The position numbers and the translations under genes were made by a program. A DNA stretch of 38,831 bases. It comes from Leeuwenhoekiella sp. GTDB taxonomy: Bacteria; Bacteroidota; Bacteroidia; Flavobacteriales; Flavobacteriaceae. The notes beneath the pieces are model-generated. The model had not been told where the DNA came from. It saw nothing but the letters and a program-made list of their open reading frames with translations, and searched no databases. How positions within the stretch are numbered: the stretch's first letter is position 1; every line of letters begins with the position of its first letter. The DNA is taken from NCBI GenBank assembly GCA_011050015.1, contig DRGP01000086.1, positions 1 to 38,831 on the forward strand, in the 5' to 3' direction. This document shows positions 1 through 8,413 of this stretch, one piece after another.

Positions 1-345
1 GGCAATGGCCACGATAGGTGCATTGTGCTGCGTCCCTTTGTTTGTGGTTATCGTGAAGGTGCCGTCTTTGAGTTTCTCTATGGTATCGGCGCGCTCGCCC
101 AAAGTAAACCCGGGATTAAAAGGTTTGATTTGTTCCATGAGGTTATGTACGAGTTGTCCTGCCATAACCTCTGGAAATCCGGGAATATCAAAAATGGGCT
201 TTTTCGGATAAATCTCTGCACATTGTCCGCCAGGTTGGGGAAGTGCGTCAATAACGTGGCATTTTAATTGTAAAAGTCCGGCTTCAAAGACTGTGAAAAG
301 TCCGGTGGGGCCGGCGCCTATAATGAGGATATCAGTTTTAATCAT
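1..345 (-). CDS. Ferredoxin--NADP(+) reductase type 2 (thioredoxin-reductase-like), N-terminal part only
   Basis: This is a flavoprotein that moves electrons between NADPH and ferredoxin in the cytoplasm. The first 115 codons are in the window; the rest runs off the left edge. The protein begins MIKTDILIIGAGPTG, an N-terminal beta strand followed by the GxGxxG FAD-binding loop (residues 10-15). It continues with PQPGGQCAEIYPKKPIFDIP, which is characteristic of the YumC-type (TrxR-like) ferredoxin-NADP reductases. The CxxC redox pair of true thioredoxin reductases lies further downstream and cannot be checked here. The gene is on the same strand as mrp and the NifU-domain gene, so a role in supplying electrons for Fe-S assembly is a reasonable inference. 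A true thioredoxin reductase is the main alternative, and the PGGQC/IYPKK region argues against it. Confidence 0.85.
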   Translation of the reverse strand, partial: MIKTDILIIGAGPTGLFTVFEAGLLQLKCHVIDALPQPGGQCAEIYPKKPIFDIPGFPEVMAGQLVHNLMEQIKPFNPGFTLGERADTIEKLKDGTFTITTNKGTQHNAPIVAIA

Positions 346-425
346 ACGCTTTTTTAATTTTAACAAGAGTCCCCTCTACTGTTGTCTAATCTTTTACAGA
401 CTTATAAATTTAAGTATAGAAAATG

Positions 426-1058
426 CTAATCGCAGCAACAGTATTTATAACTACTCGCTTTTTCAAAGCATTCTTTCCCTTTCTTAAAGGCAAAATAGGC
501 AAGACCCAATGTTACAATACTATCAATATAGGGAATGCTGGTCAGCTCATAAATGGCACTGCTTATTAATAAAATAATTGACAAGACACAGACCAGTGTA
601 CAATTTGCGTCAGCAAGTATAGGTTCAGAAGCTATCTTTTTACCCACATTTCTTTTCCAAATGACTCCAATCGATATAATAGAAATAATTATTCCCGAAT
701 AAGTTGCGTTGGGTTTATGTCCGATCTATATGTTGTAAAAACTCGTTAGAACAAGTGCTACAACCAAAATGTAAAATGCAAAACCTGTAATTTTTAAAGC
801 AGTTTGCTCAAATTTATCCCGGTTACTTTCAGGTTGTTTTTGAATACGCATAACCATATGCGCAATCCCTAATTCTGAAATCACTTCTATAAAGCTATCT
901 GAACCAAAACCAAAAAGTGCCAAGCTTTCATTTTCAAACCCAAGATAGTTTGCAATCAAGCCCTCGGCGATATTATAAAGTATCGTAAACAAAGCCAGGC
1001 CAAATGCAATCTTATAATACTTGCTATACTTTTTTGCGATTTCAATCCCAGTTTCCAT
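426..1058 (-). pseudogene. CDF-like cation transporter, interrupted by an in-frame amber codon
   Basis: Two open segments (1058-726 and 725-426) lie in the same frame and together would encode about 209 residues. They are separated only by one TAG at 726-728. Reading through the stop gives IGHKPNATYSGIIISIIS, which continues the protein sensibly, with the HKP-type loop followed by a hydrophobic helix expected in small cation-efflux (CDF) proteins. The first half has three hydrophobic helices and the GFGSDSFIEVISE segment, with acidic and Ser residues typical of the CDF metal site. The second half has LADANCT and ends in KYCCCD, a possible metal-binding tail. The gene looks AT-rich beside its neighbours and sits between the NifU-domain gene and the reductase, suggesting an acquired insert. 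A sequencing error or stop-codon readthrough are alternatives to a real nonsense mutation. Confidence 0.75.
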
Positions 1059-1122
1059 AGGAAGCTAAAATATTTTCATCTTTTAGAAAGTACTTTTGAT
1101 ACGTGCGAAGAAAAGCAGCTAG

Positions 1123-1365
1123 TTAAACTTCTATATTGATAACCTTTTCTATCTGTGGGGCATATTTTTTTATAGTCATTTCCACTCCGCTCTTCAGGGT
1201 CATCTGATTCACGGAACAACTTACACATGCGCCCTCCAGTTGTACCTTAACAGTCTTCCCATTTTCTATGGAAAGCAATGAAATATCCCCACCATCACTC
1301 TGTAAGAACGGCCTGATCTCATCAAGCGCATCCTGTACTCTTTTTCTTAATGTTTCGTCGCTCAT
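1123..1365 (-). CDS. NifU C-terminal-domain Fe-S scaffold protein
   Basis: This 80-residue protein is a stand-alone NifU C-terminal (Nfu-type) domain, which carries an Fe-S cluster between two subunits and hands it to target proteins. The signature is clear: DEIRPFLQSDGGDISL near the N-terminus and GACVSCSVNQMTLKSG, in which Cys47 and Cys50 form the CxxC cluster ligands. Its length fits the single-domain family. It starts 4 nt after the mrp stop codon, so the two are almost certainly co-transcribed and work in the same Fe-S assembly path. No N-terminal IscU-like domain is present. Confidence 0.93.
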   Translation of the reverse strand: MSDETLRKRVQDALDEIRPFLQSDGGDISLLSIENGKTVKVQLEGACVSCSVNQMTLKSGVEMTIKKYAPQIEKVINIEV

Positions 1366-1369
1366 TTTT

Positions 1370-2506
1370 TTATTTTTTTACTGCAGAACAGCCTGCCATC
1401 GTGGTAATCTTAATCGCTTCGGTAGGGGGTAGGTCCTCATTACGGCGTACCACTTCTTCTACCGTATTTCTGGTAAGTTCTTTAAAAGCTTCTTCCAGCA
1501 GGGTCGATTCCTGTAACGCTACCGGCCGGCCTACATCACCGGCCTCCCTGATGCTCTGCACGAGCGGGATTTGGCCCAAAACACGTACATTGAGGTCTTT
1601 GGCAAGATTTTTAGCACCTTCTTTACCAAAGATAAAGTATTTATTGTCAGGAAGTTCTTCTGGCGTGAACCAGGCCATATTTTCGACAATGCCCAGTACG
1701 GGTACATTGATGCTTTCCTGTTGAAACATGGCAACGCCTTTTTTGGCATCGGCCAAAGCTACGTTTTGCGGGGTACTTACCACCACAGCACCAGTAAGTG
1801 GCATAGCCTGCATAATGCTCAAATGAATATCACCGGTTCCCGGTGGAAGATCGACAAGGAGAAAATCAAGCTCTCCCCAGGCCGCGTCAAAAATCATTTG
1901 GTTGAGCGCCTTTGAAGCCATAGGCCCACGCCAAACGACGGCCTGGTCTGGCTTGGTAAAAAAGCCAATGGAAAGTATTTTTACGCCATAGCTCTCCACA
2001 GGTTTCATTTTTTTCTTACCATCTGCATCTACGGAACGGGGACGCTCGTTTTCCACATCAAACATCATTGGGATTGATGGGCCATAAATATCAGCATCAA
2101 GCACACCTACTTTAAAGCCCATTTTAGAAAGCGTCACCGCCAAATTTGCGGTAATGGTAGATTTGCCTACGCCCCCTTTGCCGGAAGCAACGGCGATAAT
2201 GTTTTTAATACCGGGGATAGCCTTACCCTTTATTTCATTTTTAGCCTCTTTGGCGGGCGCATCTACACGCACATTTACCTTAACCTTGGCCTTCTGGTGC
2301 ACTTGGTCGTGAATGACCTTCATGATATCTACCTCGGTGCGTTTTTTCGCCTGTAAGCTTGGGTTGTTTATAGTGATATCTACTACGACCTCATCAGCAA
2401 AAGTCATAATATTGGTCACCGCACCGCTCGCAATCATGTTTTCTCCTTCGCCTGGTGCTGAAATATTTTGTAATGCCTTTTGTATATCTTGTTTGTCTAT
2501 TTTCAC
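1370..2506 (-). CDS. mrp: Mrp/NBP35-family P-loop ATPase, Fe-S cluster carrier
   Basis: This 378-residue protein is a cytoplasmic Mrp/ApbC-type ATPase that carries Fe-S clusters to apoproteins. Residues 1-80 form a MIP18/DUF59 domain. The deviant Walker A motif GKGGVGKST is at 109-117, followed by DADIYGPSIP and the Walker B region DFLLVDLPPGTGD. Escherichia coli Mrp has a CxxC after GIVENM; this protein reads GIVENMAWFTPEELP there and has no CxxC. Its only C-terminal cysteine is in MAGCSAVKK, so cluster binding would need another arrangement. It is the first gene of the group with the NifU-domain gene, and a perfect TAnnTTTG box lies about 30 nt upstream of the start. The family assignment is secure; the exact clients are unknown. 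Confidence 0.94.
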   Translation of the reverse strand: MKIDKQDIQKALQNISAPGEGENMIASGAVTNIMTFADEVVVDITINNPSLQAKKRTEVDIMKVIHDQVHQKAKVKVNVRVDAPAKEAKNEIKGKAIPGIKNIIAVASGKGGVGKSTITANLAVTLSKMGFKVGVLDADIYGPSIPMMFDVENERPRSVDADGKKKMKPVESYGVKILSIGFFTKPDQAVVWRGPMASKALNQMIFDAAWGELDFLLVDLPPGTGDIHLSIMQAMPLTGAVVVSTPQNVALADAKKGVAMFQQESINVPVLGIVENMAWFTPEELPDNKYFIFGKEGAKNLAKDLNVRVLGQIPLVQSIREAGDVGRPVALQESTLLEEAFKELTRNTVEEVVRRNEDLPPTEAIKITTMAGCSAVKK

Positions 2507-2535
2507 AGCTTATTACTTAGATTCATTCTAAAATA

Positions 2536-2543
2536 CAAAGATA
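2536..2543 (-). promoter_or_regulatory. Bacteroidota -7 promoter box for mrp
   Basis: On the minus strand the sequence reads TATCTTTG, a perfect match to TAnnTTTG, 30 nt upstream of the mrp start codon. No well-spaced -33 TTG was seen. Confidence 0.6.
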
Positions 2544-2605
2544 CACGGAATACTTCAGAAAGGCGAATGCCAAAATCAAAATGATTGATGCACGTATTGG
2601 GGTGA

Positions 2606-2634
2606 TTGATATTTTTTCCTAAAGCGTAATTTTG
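2606..2634 (+). promoter_or_regulatory. Bacteroidota promoter (-33 TTG / -7 TAATTTTG) for the nitroreductase gene
   Basis: TTG at 2606-2608 is followed after 18 nt by TAATTTTG (2627-2634), which matches TAnnTTTG. Transcription would start near 2640, about 75 nt before the ATG at 2716. This places the upstream in-frame extension of the open frame at the transcript edge and supports the shorter protein. Confidence 0.6.
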
Positions 2635-2715
2635 CCGCGATTTAACCGATTTAAGGCTGCACTTGGTCAATTTTTCCAGGTAGCCTTTTGTATTTTTGAT
2701 CGAAAATTTATACTG

Positions 2716-3276
2716 ATGGATATTAAAAAATGTTTGACTACCCGCCGCTCTGTTTTCCCGGAACAATTTACAGCGCAGCCTGTAGACAAAAAGGATATTG
2801 AAGAAATACTTACCATGGCCAACTGGGCACCTACACACAAAAGAACAGAACCGTGGCGGTTTAAAGTCGCCACCGGCAGGGCCAAAGATGAGCTCGCTGA
2901 ATTTTTTGTCAGGCTCTATAAAGAAACTACGCCCGAGGAAAAACAAAGCGGGAAAAAAGCCGAAAAAACGCGCCTGAAGGTCGATAAATCAGCTGCAGTG
3001 ATAGCGATCTGTATGCAGCGTGACCCCAAAGAGCGCATTCCCGAATGGGAGGAAATTGCCGCAGTTGCCATGGCAGTACAAAATATGTGGCTCATGGTCA
3101 ACGCAATCGGCTTGGGCGGTTATTGGAGTTCGCCTTCATTTATGGATCAAATGCACCGCTTTTTTGACCTTGAAGAAGGTGAGAAATGCCTGGGCTTTTT
3201 CTATCTGGGCCATCACGAGGAAGAATCTACTACTGGAAGGCGGGATGATATCGCCAATAAAATAGAATGGCTATAA
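2716..3276 (+). CDS. Nitroreductase family protein
   Basis: This 186-residue protein is an FMN-dependent oxidoreductase of the nitroreductase superfamily (YdjA-like small group), acting in the cytoplasm on an unknown substrate. Family features are the early TTRRSVF stretch (residues 8-14, phosphate of FMN), MANWAPTHKRTEPWRF (the conserved APTH...PW segment), GLGGYWSSP in the middle, and the C-terminal FFYLGH. The frame is open 84 nt further upstream, but the extension has no family character and overlaps the promoter, so the ATG at 2716 was chosen. The stop lies 2 nt from the stop of the convergent amidohydrolase, leaving no room for a separate terminator. Confidence 0.9.
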   Translation: MDIKKCLTTRRSVFPEQFTAQPVDKKDIEEILTMANWAPTHKRTEPWRFKVATGRAKDELAEFFVRLYKETTPEEKQSGKKAEKTRLKVDKSAAVIAICMQRDPKERIPEWEEIAAVAMAVQNMWLMVNAIGLGGYWSSPSFMDQMHRFFDLEEGEKCLGFFYLGHHEEESTTGRRDDIANKIEWL

Positions 3277-3278
3277 GG

Positions 3279-4562
3279 CTACTCGTTTTTATAAACCACA
3301 CCGTTTTTCATTACAAAAGGGATCTCGTTCATGGTAGCAATATCTTGAGTGGGGTCTGCATCTAAAGCAACAATATCCGCCATAAATCCTGATGCGATCT
3401 GGCCTAGACTTTCTGCCGCTCCCAGTAATTTAGCACTTGTAGTGGTGGCACTTTGTATGCTTTCCATGGCAGGCATTCCCGCCTCCACCATATAGCCAAA
3501 TTCCTTTGCATTCTCCCCATGGGGGAAAACGCCGGCATCTGTGCCAAAAGCGATAAGCACCCCTTTTTTATAGGCCTTAGCAAAAGTTTTCTGCAGTTGG
3601 GGGCCAATGGCCAATGCCTTAGGAACGATCACTTTAGGGTAATAACCGTCAATTTTGGCCTTTTCGGCTACATATTTTCCCGCGCTGAGTGTTGGCACAT
3701 AATAAGTGTCATATTTTTTCATGAGATCCATGGTTTCCTCGCTCATGAGCGTTCCGTGCTCTATGGTTTTTACACCATTTTTAATGGCACGCTGCATGCC
3801 CTCATCACCATGTGCGTGTGCTGCTACCTGCATGCCATAATCGGCAGCGGTAGTAGTGATCGCTTTAATTTCCTCTTCGGTAAACTGCGGGTTCTGTCCA
3901 TTTTTTGCTACGCTTAAAACACCACCGGTTGCGGTAATTTTAATCCAGTCTGCACCGTTTTTGTAGCGCTGGCGTACCGCCTTGCGGGCGTCGTCCACAC
4001 TGTTGACGACGCCTTCTTTTGGCCCCGGGTCGCCCATAAGTTCTTTGCTGTATCCATTGGTGGGATCGGCGTGGCCTCCGGTTGATGCCAGTGCTTTTTC
4101 GGCAGTATAGATACGCGGGCCGGTTACTTTTCCAGCATTTATAGCGTTGCGCAGCGAGACATTGACACCGCTGCCGCCCAGATCGCGCACCGTGGTAAAA
4201 CCAGCCATAAGTGTTCTTTGGGCAATTTCCTGTGCGTTATACGCAATATCTGCGTCGTTTAAAGTAAATGGTTCTAAATAGCGGTTGGGATTGGTCTCCC
4301 CTTCAATGTGTACGTGCATGTCTATAAGGCCGGGCATCACGGTTTTATCTTTAAGGTCTATTACCTTGTCCTCGCTATTTTTAGCAGAAGCATAACCGTC
4401 CAATACTTCTTTTATTTTTTCTCCGGAAATAACAATGGTTTTTCCCTGTAGTATTTTCCCGTTCTGGGTATCAATGAGTTTACCGCAATGTAAATAGGTG
4501 TCCTGCGCAGAAACAGTTACGGTTAAAAATAAGAGGGTAATTACGATGTAGAGGTTTTTCAT
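3279..4562 (-). CDS. Exported amidohydrolase (imidazolonepropionase-like, metal-dependent hydrolase)
   Basis: This 427-residue protein is a metal-dependent amidohydrolase with an N-terminal signal peptide (MKNLYIVITLLFLTVTVSAQ, cleavage after SAQ), so it acts in the periplasm or outside. The metal ligands are visible: H83-V-H85 after VMPGLID, the probable bridging Lys in ADWIKITATGG, VAAHAHGDEG, TIEHGT, and the late Asp in AFGTDAG. This matches the imidazolonepropionase-like/prolidase-like subgroup that often cleaves dipeptides or amides. The ATG at 4562 was preferred to a GTG two codons upstream because it begins the signal peptide directly. It lies downstream of the aminotransferase on the same strand but with a gap of over 120 nt, so they may not share a transcript. 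The substrate cannot be predicted. Confidence 0.88.
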   Translation of the reverse strand: MKNLYIVITLLFLTVTVSAQDTYLHCGKLIDTQNGKILQGKTIVISGEKIKEVLDGYASAKNSEDKVIDLKDKTVMPGLIDMHVHIEGETNPNRYLEPFTLNDADIAYNAQEIAQRTLMAGFTTVRDLGGSGVNVSLRNAINAGKVTGPRIYTAEKALASTGGHADPTNGYSKELMGDPGPKEGVVNSVDDARKAVRQRYKNGADWIKITATGGVLSVAKNGQNPQFTEEEIKAITTTAADYGMQVAAHAHGDEGMQRAIKNGVKTIEHGTLMSEETMDLMKKYDTYYVPTLSAGKYVAEKAKIDGYYPKVIVPKALAIGPQLQKTFAKAYKKGVLIAFGTDAGVFPHGENAKEFGYMVEAGMPAMESIQSATTTSAKLLGAAESLGQIASGFMADIVALDADPTQDIATMNEIPFVMKNGVVYKNE

Positions 4563-4687
4563 GGACACAATACTTTTGGTTGGTTTTAAAGAACAACCAA
4601 GATAGTAAAAACCCCTCTAAATTTCTTATTAAACTCTAAGATCAATTGAAAAACCGCTATTCTTCGATGCTGTCTAAATTTTAAAAT

Positions 4688-5824
4688 TTAGATTCCATCT
4701 AAAAATTCCAAGACCGTTTTTGTGATAAAATCAATCTGTTCATCATCAAGTTCCGTATGCATGGGCAAGGATATCACTTCTTGAACCAGCTGATTGGTTA
4801 CTGTAAAATCCCGCTCATTGTAGCGTTCATCTGCATACGCTTTTTGTTTATGCAATGGGATGGGATAATAGACTCCACAGGGAATATCTTTGCTGTTCAG
4901 GTATTTTACCAGCGCATCGCGATCTATGTCTTTCAAACGCAAGGTATATTGATGGAAGACATGGCAATCACAGATATCACAAATTAATGGAGTAATGATT
5001 TTCTCATTACCGGCCAGCGCTTTTGTATATTTCCGGGCGGCTTCCCGGCGCTCGCTGTTGTAAGTGTCTAAATGGGGCAATTTTGCCCTTAAAACAGCCG
5101 CTTGTATAGAATCAAGACGGGAGTTGACCCCTACGACGTCGTGGTGATAGCGCTCATACATTCCGTGGTTTACAATACCGCGCAACGTGTGTGCAAGTTC
5201 ATCATCATTGGTGAAAATCGCGCCACCATCACCGTAACAGCCCAGATTTTTAGAAGGGAAAAAGGAAGTGCTGCCCACGTGACCAATAGTCCCTGCTTTT
5301 ATTTTTGAGCCATCTTGCTGTGTATAATCGGCCCCAATAGCCTGGGCATTATCTTCAATGACATACAGCTTGTTCTCTTTTGCGATACGCATGAGTTCTT
5401 GCATTTCAGCCACCTGGCCGAAAAGGTGTACGGGAACAATCGCTTTCGTTTTTGGCGTGATCGCTTTTTTTACTGCTTCAAGGTCAATATTAAAACTATG
5501 CGGATTAACATCTACAAGCACTGGCGTTAAACCTAGCAGTGCAATCACCTCTACGGTCGCAGCAAAGGTAAAATCTGCGGTGATCACTTCATCACCGGGT
5601 TTAAGGCCCAGTCCCATCATGGCGATTTGCAAGGCATCTGTGCCGTTTGCGCAGGGGATCACGTGCTTTACGCCCAGATATTCTTCCAGTTCTTTTTGAA
5701 AGGTATGTACCTCGGGGCCGTTGATAAAAGCGGTGCTTTCCATCACTTCGGCAATAGAGGTGTCAACACGTTCTTTAATCTGTTTATATTGACCTTTAAG
5801 GTCAACCATTTGTATTTTTTTCAT
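4688..5824 (-). CDS. DegT/DnrJ/EryC1/StrS family sugar aminotransferase
   Basis: This 378-residue PLP enzyme transfers an amino group to a nucleotide-linked keto sugar, a step in making amino sugars for lipopolysaccharide, O-antigen or capsule. Motifs: ANGTDAL (60-65, PLP phosphate), EDNAQAIGA with Asp158 contacting the pyridine nitrogen, and STSFFPSKNLGCYGDGGA with Lys192 as the Schiff-base lysine. The C-terminal part carries CHVFHQYTLR and IPCGVYYPIPLHKQ, typical of the WbpE/FdtB-like group. No other sugar-nucleotide genes flank it, but the Kdo transferase gene lies divergently next door, which fits an envelope-polysaccharide role. The exact sugar cannot be told from sequence reading. Confidence 0.92.
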   Translation of the reverse strand: MKKIQMVDLKGQYKQIKERVDTSIAEVMESTAFINGPEVHTFQKELEEYLGVKHVIPCANGTDALQIAMMGLGLKPGDEVITADFTFAATVEVIALLGLTPVLVDVNPHSFNIDLEAVKKAITPKTKAIVPVHLFGQVAEMQELMRIAKENKLYVIEDNAQAIGADYTQQDGSKIKAGTIGHVGSTSFFPSKNLGCYGDGGAIFTNDDELAHTLRGIVNHGMYERYHHDVVGVNSRLDSIQAAVLRAKLPHLDTYNSERREAARKYTKALAGNEKIITPLICDICDCHVFHQYTLRLKDIDRDALVKYLNSKDIPCGVYYPIPLHKQKAYADERYNERDFTVTNQLVQEVISLPMHTELDDEQIDFITKTVLEFLDGI

Positions 5825-5915
5825 GCTTAGCTTTTAAAACAAAATTCCTTAAAAGAAGGAGCAGCGCTGAACTATTGAGTAGATTTTGCGGTGCTAAAAT
5901 TTTTATACGAAAATA

Positions 5916-5923
5916 CAAAACTA
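5916..5923 (-). promoter_or_regulatory. Bacteroidota -7 promoter box for the aminotransferase gene
   Basis: The minus strand reads TAGTTTTG, matching TAnnTTTG, about 92 nt upstream of the aminotransferase start. It implies a 5' leader of roughly 85 nt. Confidence 0.45.
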
Positions 5924-5973
5924 GCGCCTTCCCATCATCTGGTTTTTTGTGAAAAGGCTATTTTTACAATCCT

Positions 5974-7221
5974 ATGCGCGTATTATATTCTATTTTGATT
6001 CGTTTTTTTGGCAGAATGCTTCCAGTTCTGGGATTTTTCAGTCAAAAATTGAAGACTTTTTATGAGGGAAGACGTTCGGTTTTTGAGACGCTGGAGCGTG
6101 AACTTTCAACAGCGGATAAAATTATTTGGATGCACGCGGCTTCCCTTGGAGAATATGAACAGGGCGTGCCGGTGATGGAAGCTCTAAAAAAACAATTTCC
6201 CGAGCATAAAATTCTGCTCACCTTCTTTTCTCCGTCAGGTTACATTCAGAAAAAAAATAATACCCTGGCAGCGCACACCGTATATCTTCCGCTTGATACG
6301 CCTAAAAATGCCCGCCGCTTCATTAATCTAATAAGACCAGAAATGGCCTTTTTTATCAAATATGAATTTTGGCCAAATTACCTGCATGAACTGCGTAAAA
6401 AATCGGTAAAAACCTACCTTATTTCGGGGGTTTTTAGGCAAAAACAGCCCTTTTTTAAGTGGTATGGACGATGGATGACCGAATCGTTGCGTGCTTTTGA
6501 TCACTTTTTTGTGCAGGATCAAAAAAGTCTGGAGCTGGTGAATTCCCTGGGTTTTAACAATATCTCTTTAAGTGGCGATACGCGTTTTGACCGGGTGAGT
6601 AAACAGCTTGAGATGGATAACCGGCTTGAAGTTGTGGAAAAATTCAAAAACGGTAAGCCGCTCTTGGTCTGCGGCAGTACGTGGCAAGAAGATGAAGCCT
6701 TGTTGCTTGATTTTATAAATACCGATGCACCGGGAAAAGTGAAAGTGCTCCTTGCCCCACATCAGATCAACAATCAAAAAATTGATCAATTAATGGCGAA
6801 AATTGGTTCAAAAACGGTAAAATTCAGTCAGCGTGATGATGCTGATCTCGCGACGAGTGATGTATTTATTTTAGATACTATAGGCATGTTGGGCTGTGCG
6901 TACAGTTATGCTGATGTGGCCTATGTGGGCGGTGCCGCTGGGAAAACTGGTATGCACAATATACTCGAACCGGCAACTTTTGGTTTGCCGATTTTAACCG
7001 GAACAAACATCCAGAAATTTCCAGAAGCCGAACAATTACGTAGGCTTGCCGGCCTATTCACATTAGAAAACCCTGAAGAAAGCACCCAGATGCTCAAAAA
7101 ACTGTTTGATAATACCGATTTCCGGAAGAAAACCGGGATGATTTGCGGGCATTTTGTACAAAGTCAGACCGGTGCGACCCGGATGATAATGAACTATCTC
7201 ACCGAAAAGGGAAAACCTTAA
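5974..7221 (+). CDS. waaA: 3-deoxy-D-manno-octulosonic acid (Kdo) transferase
   Basis: This 415-residue glycosyltransferase (GT30) adds Kdo from CMP-Kdo to lipid A precursor at the inner face of the cytoplasmic membrane. A hydrophobic N-terminal segment (MRVLYSILIRFFGRMLPVLG) fits membrane anchoring. MHAASLGEYEQG contains Glu60, aligned with the catalytic Glu of WaaA, and later blocks KYEFWPN, LISGVFRQ, CGSTWQEDE and AYVGGAAGKTGMHNILEPA are family hallmarks, with the last binding the CMP-sugar. The length is normal. It is divergent from the aminotransferase and convergent with the DUF2461 gene. A second, duplicated Kdo-transfer activity cannot be judged. Confidence 0.95.
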   Translation: MRVLYSILIRFFGRMLPVLGFFSQKLKTFYEGRRSVFETLERELSTADKIIWMHAASLGEYEQGVPVMEALKKQFPEHKILLTFFSPSGYIQKKNNTLAAHTVYLPLDTPKNARRFINLIRPEMAFFIKYEFWPNYLHELRKKSVKTYLISGVFRQKQPFFKWYGRWMTESLRAFDHFFVQDQKSLELVNSLGFNNISLSGDTRFDRVSKQLEMDNRLEVVEKFKNGKPLLVCGSTWQEDEALLLDFINTDAPGKVKVLLAPHQINNQKIDQLMAKIGSKTVKFSQRDDADLATSDVFILDTIGMLGCAYSYADVAYVGGAAGKTGMHNILEPATFGLPILTGTNIQKFPEAEQLRRLAGLFTLENPEESTQMLKKLFDNTDFRKKTGMICGHFVQSQTGATRMIMNYLTEKGKP

Positions 7222-7242
7222 GGATCTCCATTTTTATATAAA

Positions 7243-7899
7243 TTAAACGCTCACCGCTTTGTTGAGATACGTTCTAAAGGGTAGCATTTCTTTATAGATT
7301 TTGATCACCAAGTCGTCAAAATCATCTCCCACTATTTCTTTTTGGGTAAGATTTGCCTGTACGGCAAACGTCTTGCGTCGTAGTAAATCAATGTGTTTAT
7401 GATCTTGCGAATAGCCTTTAGGTGAAATCTTTAAGCTGTCGCCATCATCAATCAATTCACCAAAAAGATTTTTAAAACTCTTTTTGTTCAGTATTTTTTT
7501 GAATTCGTTCCCGTTGTAATCAATGCCTTGCCTGATACTTTTTAAAATGGAAGATTTTGGCTTGTAAAAACCACCGGCAATAAAACTTTCACTGGTTCCC
7601 AAATGAATATAAAAATCGCCTTGTTTGGTTTCCTTATCAAGCCCCGCGCCAAAATGGTCTTTGTAAATTGGCTTGTTCGGGTGGTACATCAGGTTATTGT
7701 TGATGCGATTTATGGCTTGCTTTCCTGTGGTGTGGGTATACGCAGGATCTACTTTGGCCAATTTAAGATCCATCGCATTCAGCCAAGAAATATAAAAATC
7801 GCGCACCTCTTCATAGCGTTTTCGGTTGGCGTCCATCCATTCCTTGGTATTGTTCTGGCCTAAATCTCTTAAAAATGCATATAAATTATGAAAAGTCAT
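7243..7899 (-). CDS. DUF2461 family protein
   Basis: This 218-residue protein belongs to the DUF2461/TIGR02453 family of unknown function, recognised from LRDLGQNNTKEWMDANRKRY (the NN..EWF-type N-terminal block), INRINNNLMYHPNKPIYKDHF and YIHLGTSESFIAGGFYKP. It has no signal peptide or membrane segment and is probably cytoplasmic. It converges on waaA with a 21-nt gap. No function is claimed. Confidence 0.85.
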   Translation of the reverse strand: MTFHNLYAFLRDLGQNNTKEWMDANRKRYEEVRDFYISWLNAMDLKLAKVDPAYTHTTGKQAINRINNNLMYHPNKPIYKDHFGAGLDKETKQGDFYIHLGTSESFIAGGFYKPKSSILKSIRQGIDYNGNEFKKILNKKSFKNLFGELIDDGDSLKISPKGYSQDHKHIDLLRRKTFAVQANLTQKEIVGDDFDDLVIKIYKEMLPFRTYLNKAVSV

Positions 7900-8106
7900 C
7901 TCTTTTTAGCTTAAAAATAGGGAGCGCAGCTCAGGTATAAGTGCTGCGTTTTCGTTTTAACTTAAAATTCTGAATCCCATTAGCAAGTTTTTATTTTTTG
8001 GCTATTTAGGCTGGCATTCAAAATCTAATTCCTAACCCTACCGTGCATGCTTAAACCGAGAAAATTGATTTGTTGATATTTTTTAAGCCTAAGTAGGAAA
8101 ATTAGC

Positions 8107-8114
8107 TACATTTG
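8107..8114 (+). promoter_or_regulatory. Bacteroidota -7 promoter box for the small lipoprotein gene
   Basis: TACATTTG matches TAnnTTTG exactly and ends 24 nt before the lipoprotein ATG at 8139. No TTG at a standard -33 spacing was found. Confidence 0.6.
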
Positions 8115-8138
8115 CGGCTAACCCTAAAATTATAATTT

Positions 8139-8345
8139 ATGAAAAAAGGATTATTACTTACTGCATTGGCACTTTCATTATTTGGCGCTTGCCGGGAACC
8201 AGAAAGCAAAACTGTAGTCAAAGAAGTAGAAGTAGAACAGCCTCAAGAAGAAAAAGGTGCTCTAGAACGTACCGCCGAAAAAGTGGATAGTGAAGTAGAT
8301 GAAAAAGTAGATGAGCAAATTGATAAAATAGGGGACGATAATTAA
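8139..8345 (+). CDS. Small acidic lipoprotein, function unknown
   Basis: This 68-residue protein has a lipoprotein signal peptide (MKKGLLLTALALSLFGAC) with Cys18 as the lipidated residue. The mature part is strongly charged and probably helical: VVKEVEVEQPQEEKGALER followed by short EKVD/EVDE/KVDE/QIDK repeats. It has no recognisable domain. It is monocistronic, with its own promoter box and a terminator hairpin directly after it. Its start and Cys-Arg-Glu lipidation context resemble the other small acidic lipoprotein in this window at 11665-11886. An envelope or stress role is possible but not shown. Confidence 0.8.
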   Translation: MKKGLLLTALALSLFGACREPESKTVVKEVEVEQPQEEKGALERTAEKVDSEVDEKVDEQIDKIGDDN

Positions 8346-8374
8346 TACCGTTTTCAGCTAAAAATCGATTAAAT

Positions 8375-8413
8375 AAGCCTAAAAACCGCTCATAAAGAGT
8401 CTTTTTTAGGCTT
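8375..8413 (+). terminator. Intrinsic terminator after the small lipoprotein gene
   Basis: An 11-bp perfect stem, AAGCCTAAAAA (8375-8385) pairing with TTTTTAGGCTT (8403-8413), has a 17-nt loop and is followed by TT on the plus strand. Its right arm overlaps the last codons of the convergent regulator gene, so it may serve both directions. Confidence 0.75.

Noticed and set aside
2632-2715. Longer N-terminus of the nitroreductase
   Set aside because: The extension overlaps the promoter region and lacks family sequence.
2503-2946. 147-codon frame on the minus strand between mrp and the nitroreductase
   Set aside because: It spans the divergent promoter region and the 5' part of the nitroreductase gene and shows no domain.
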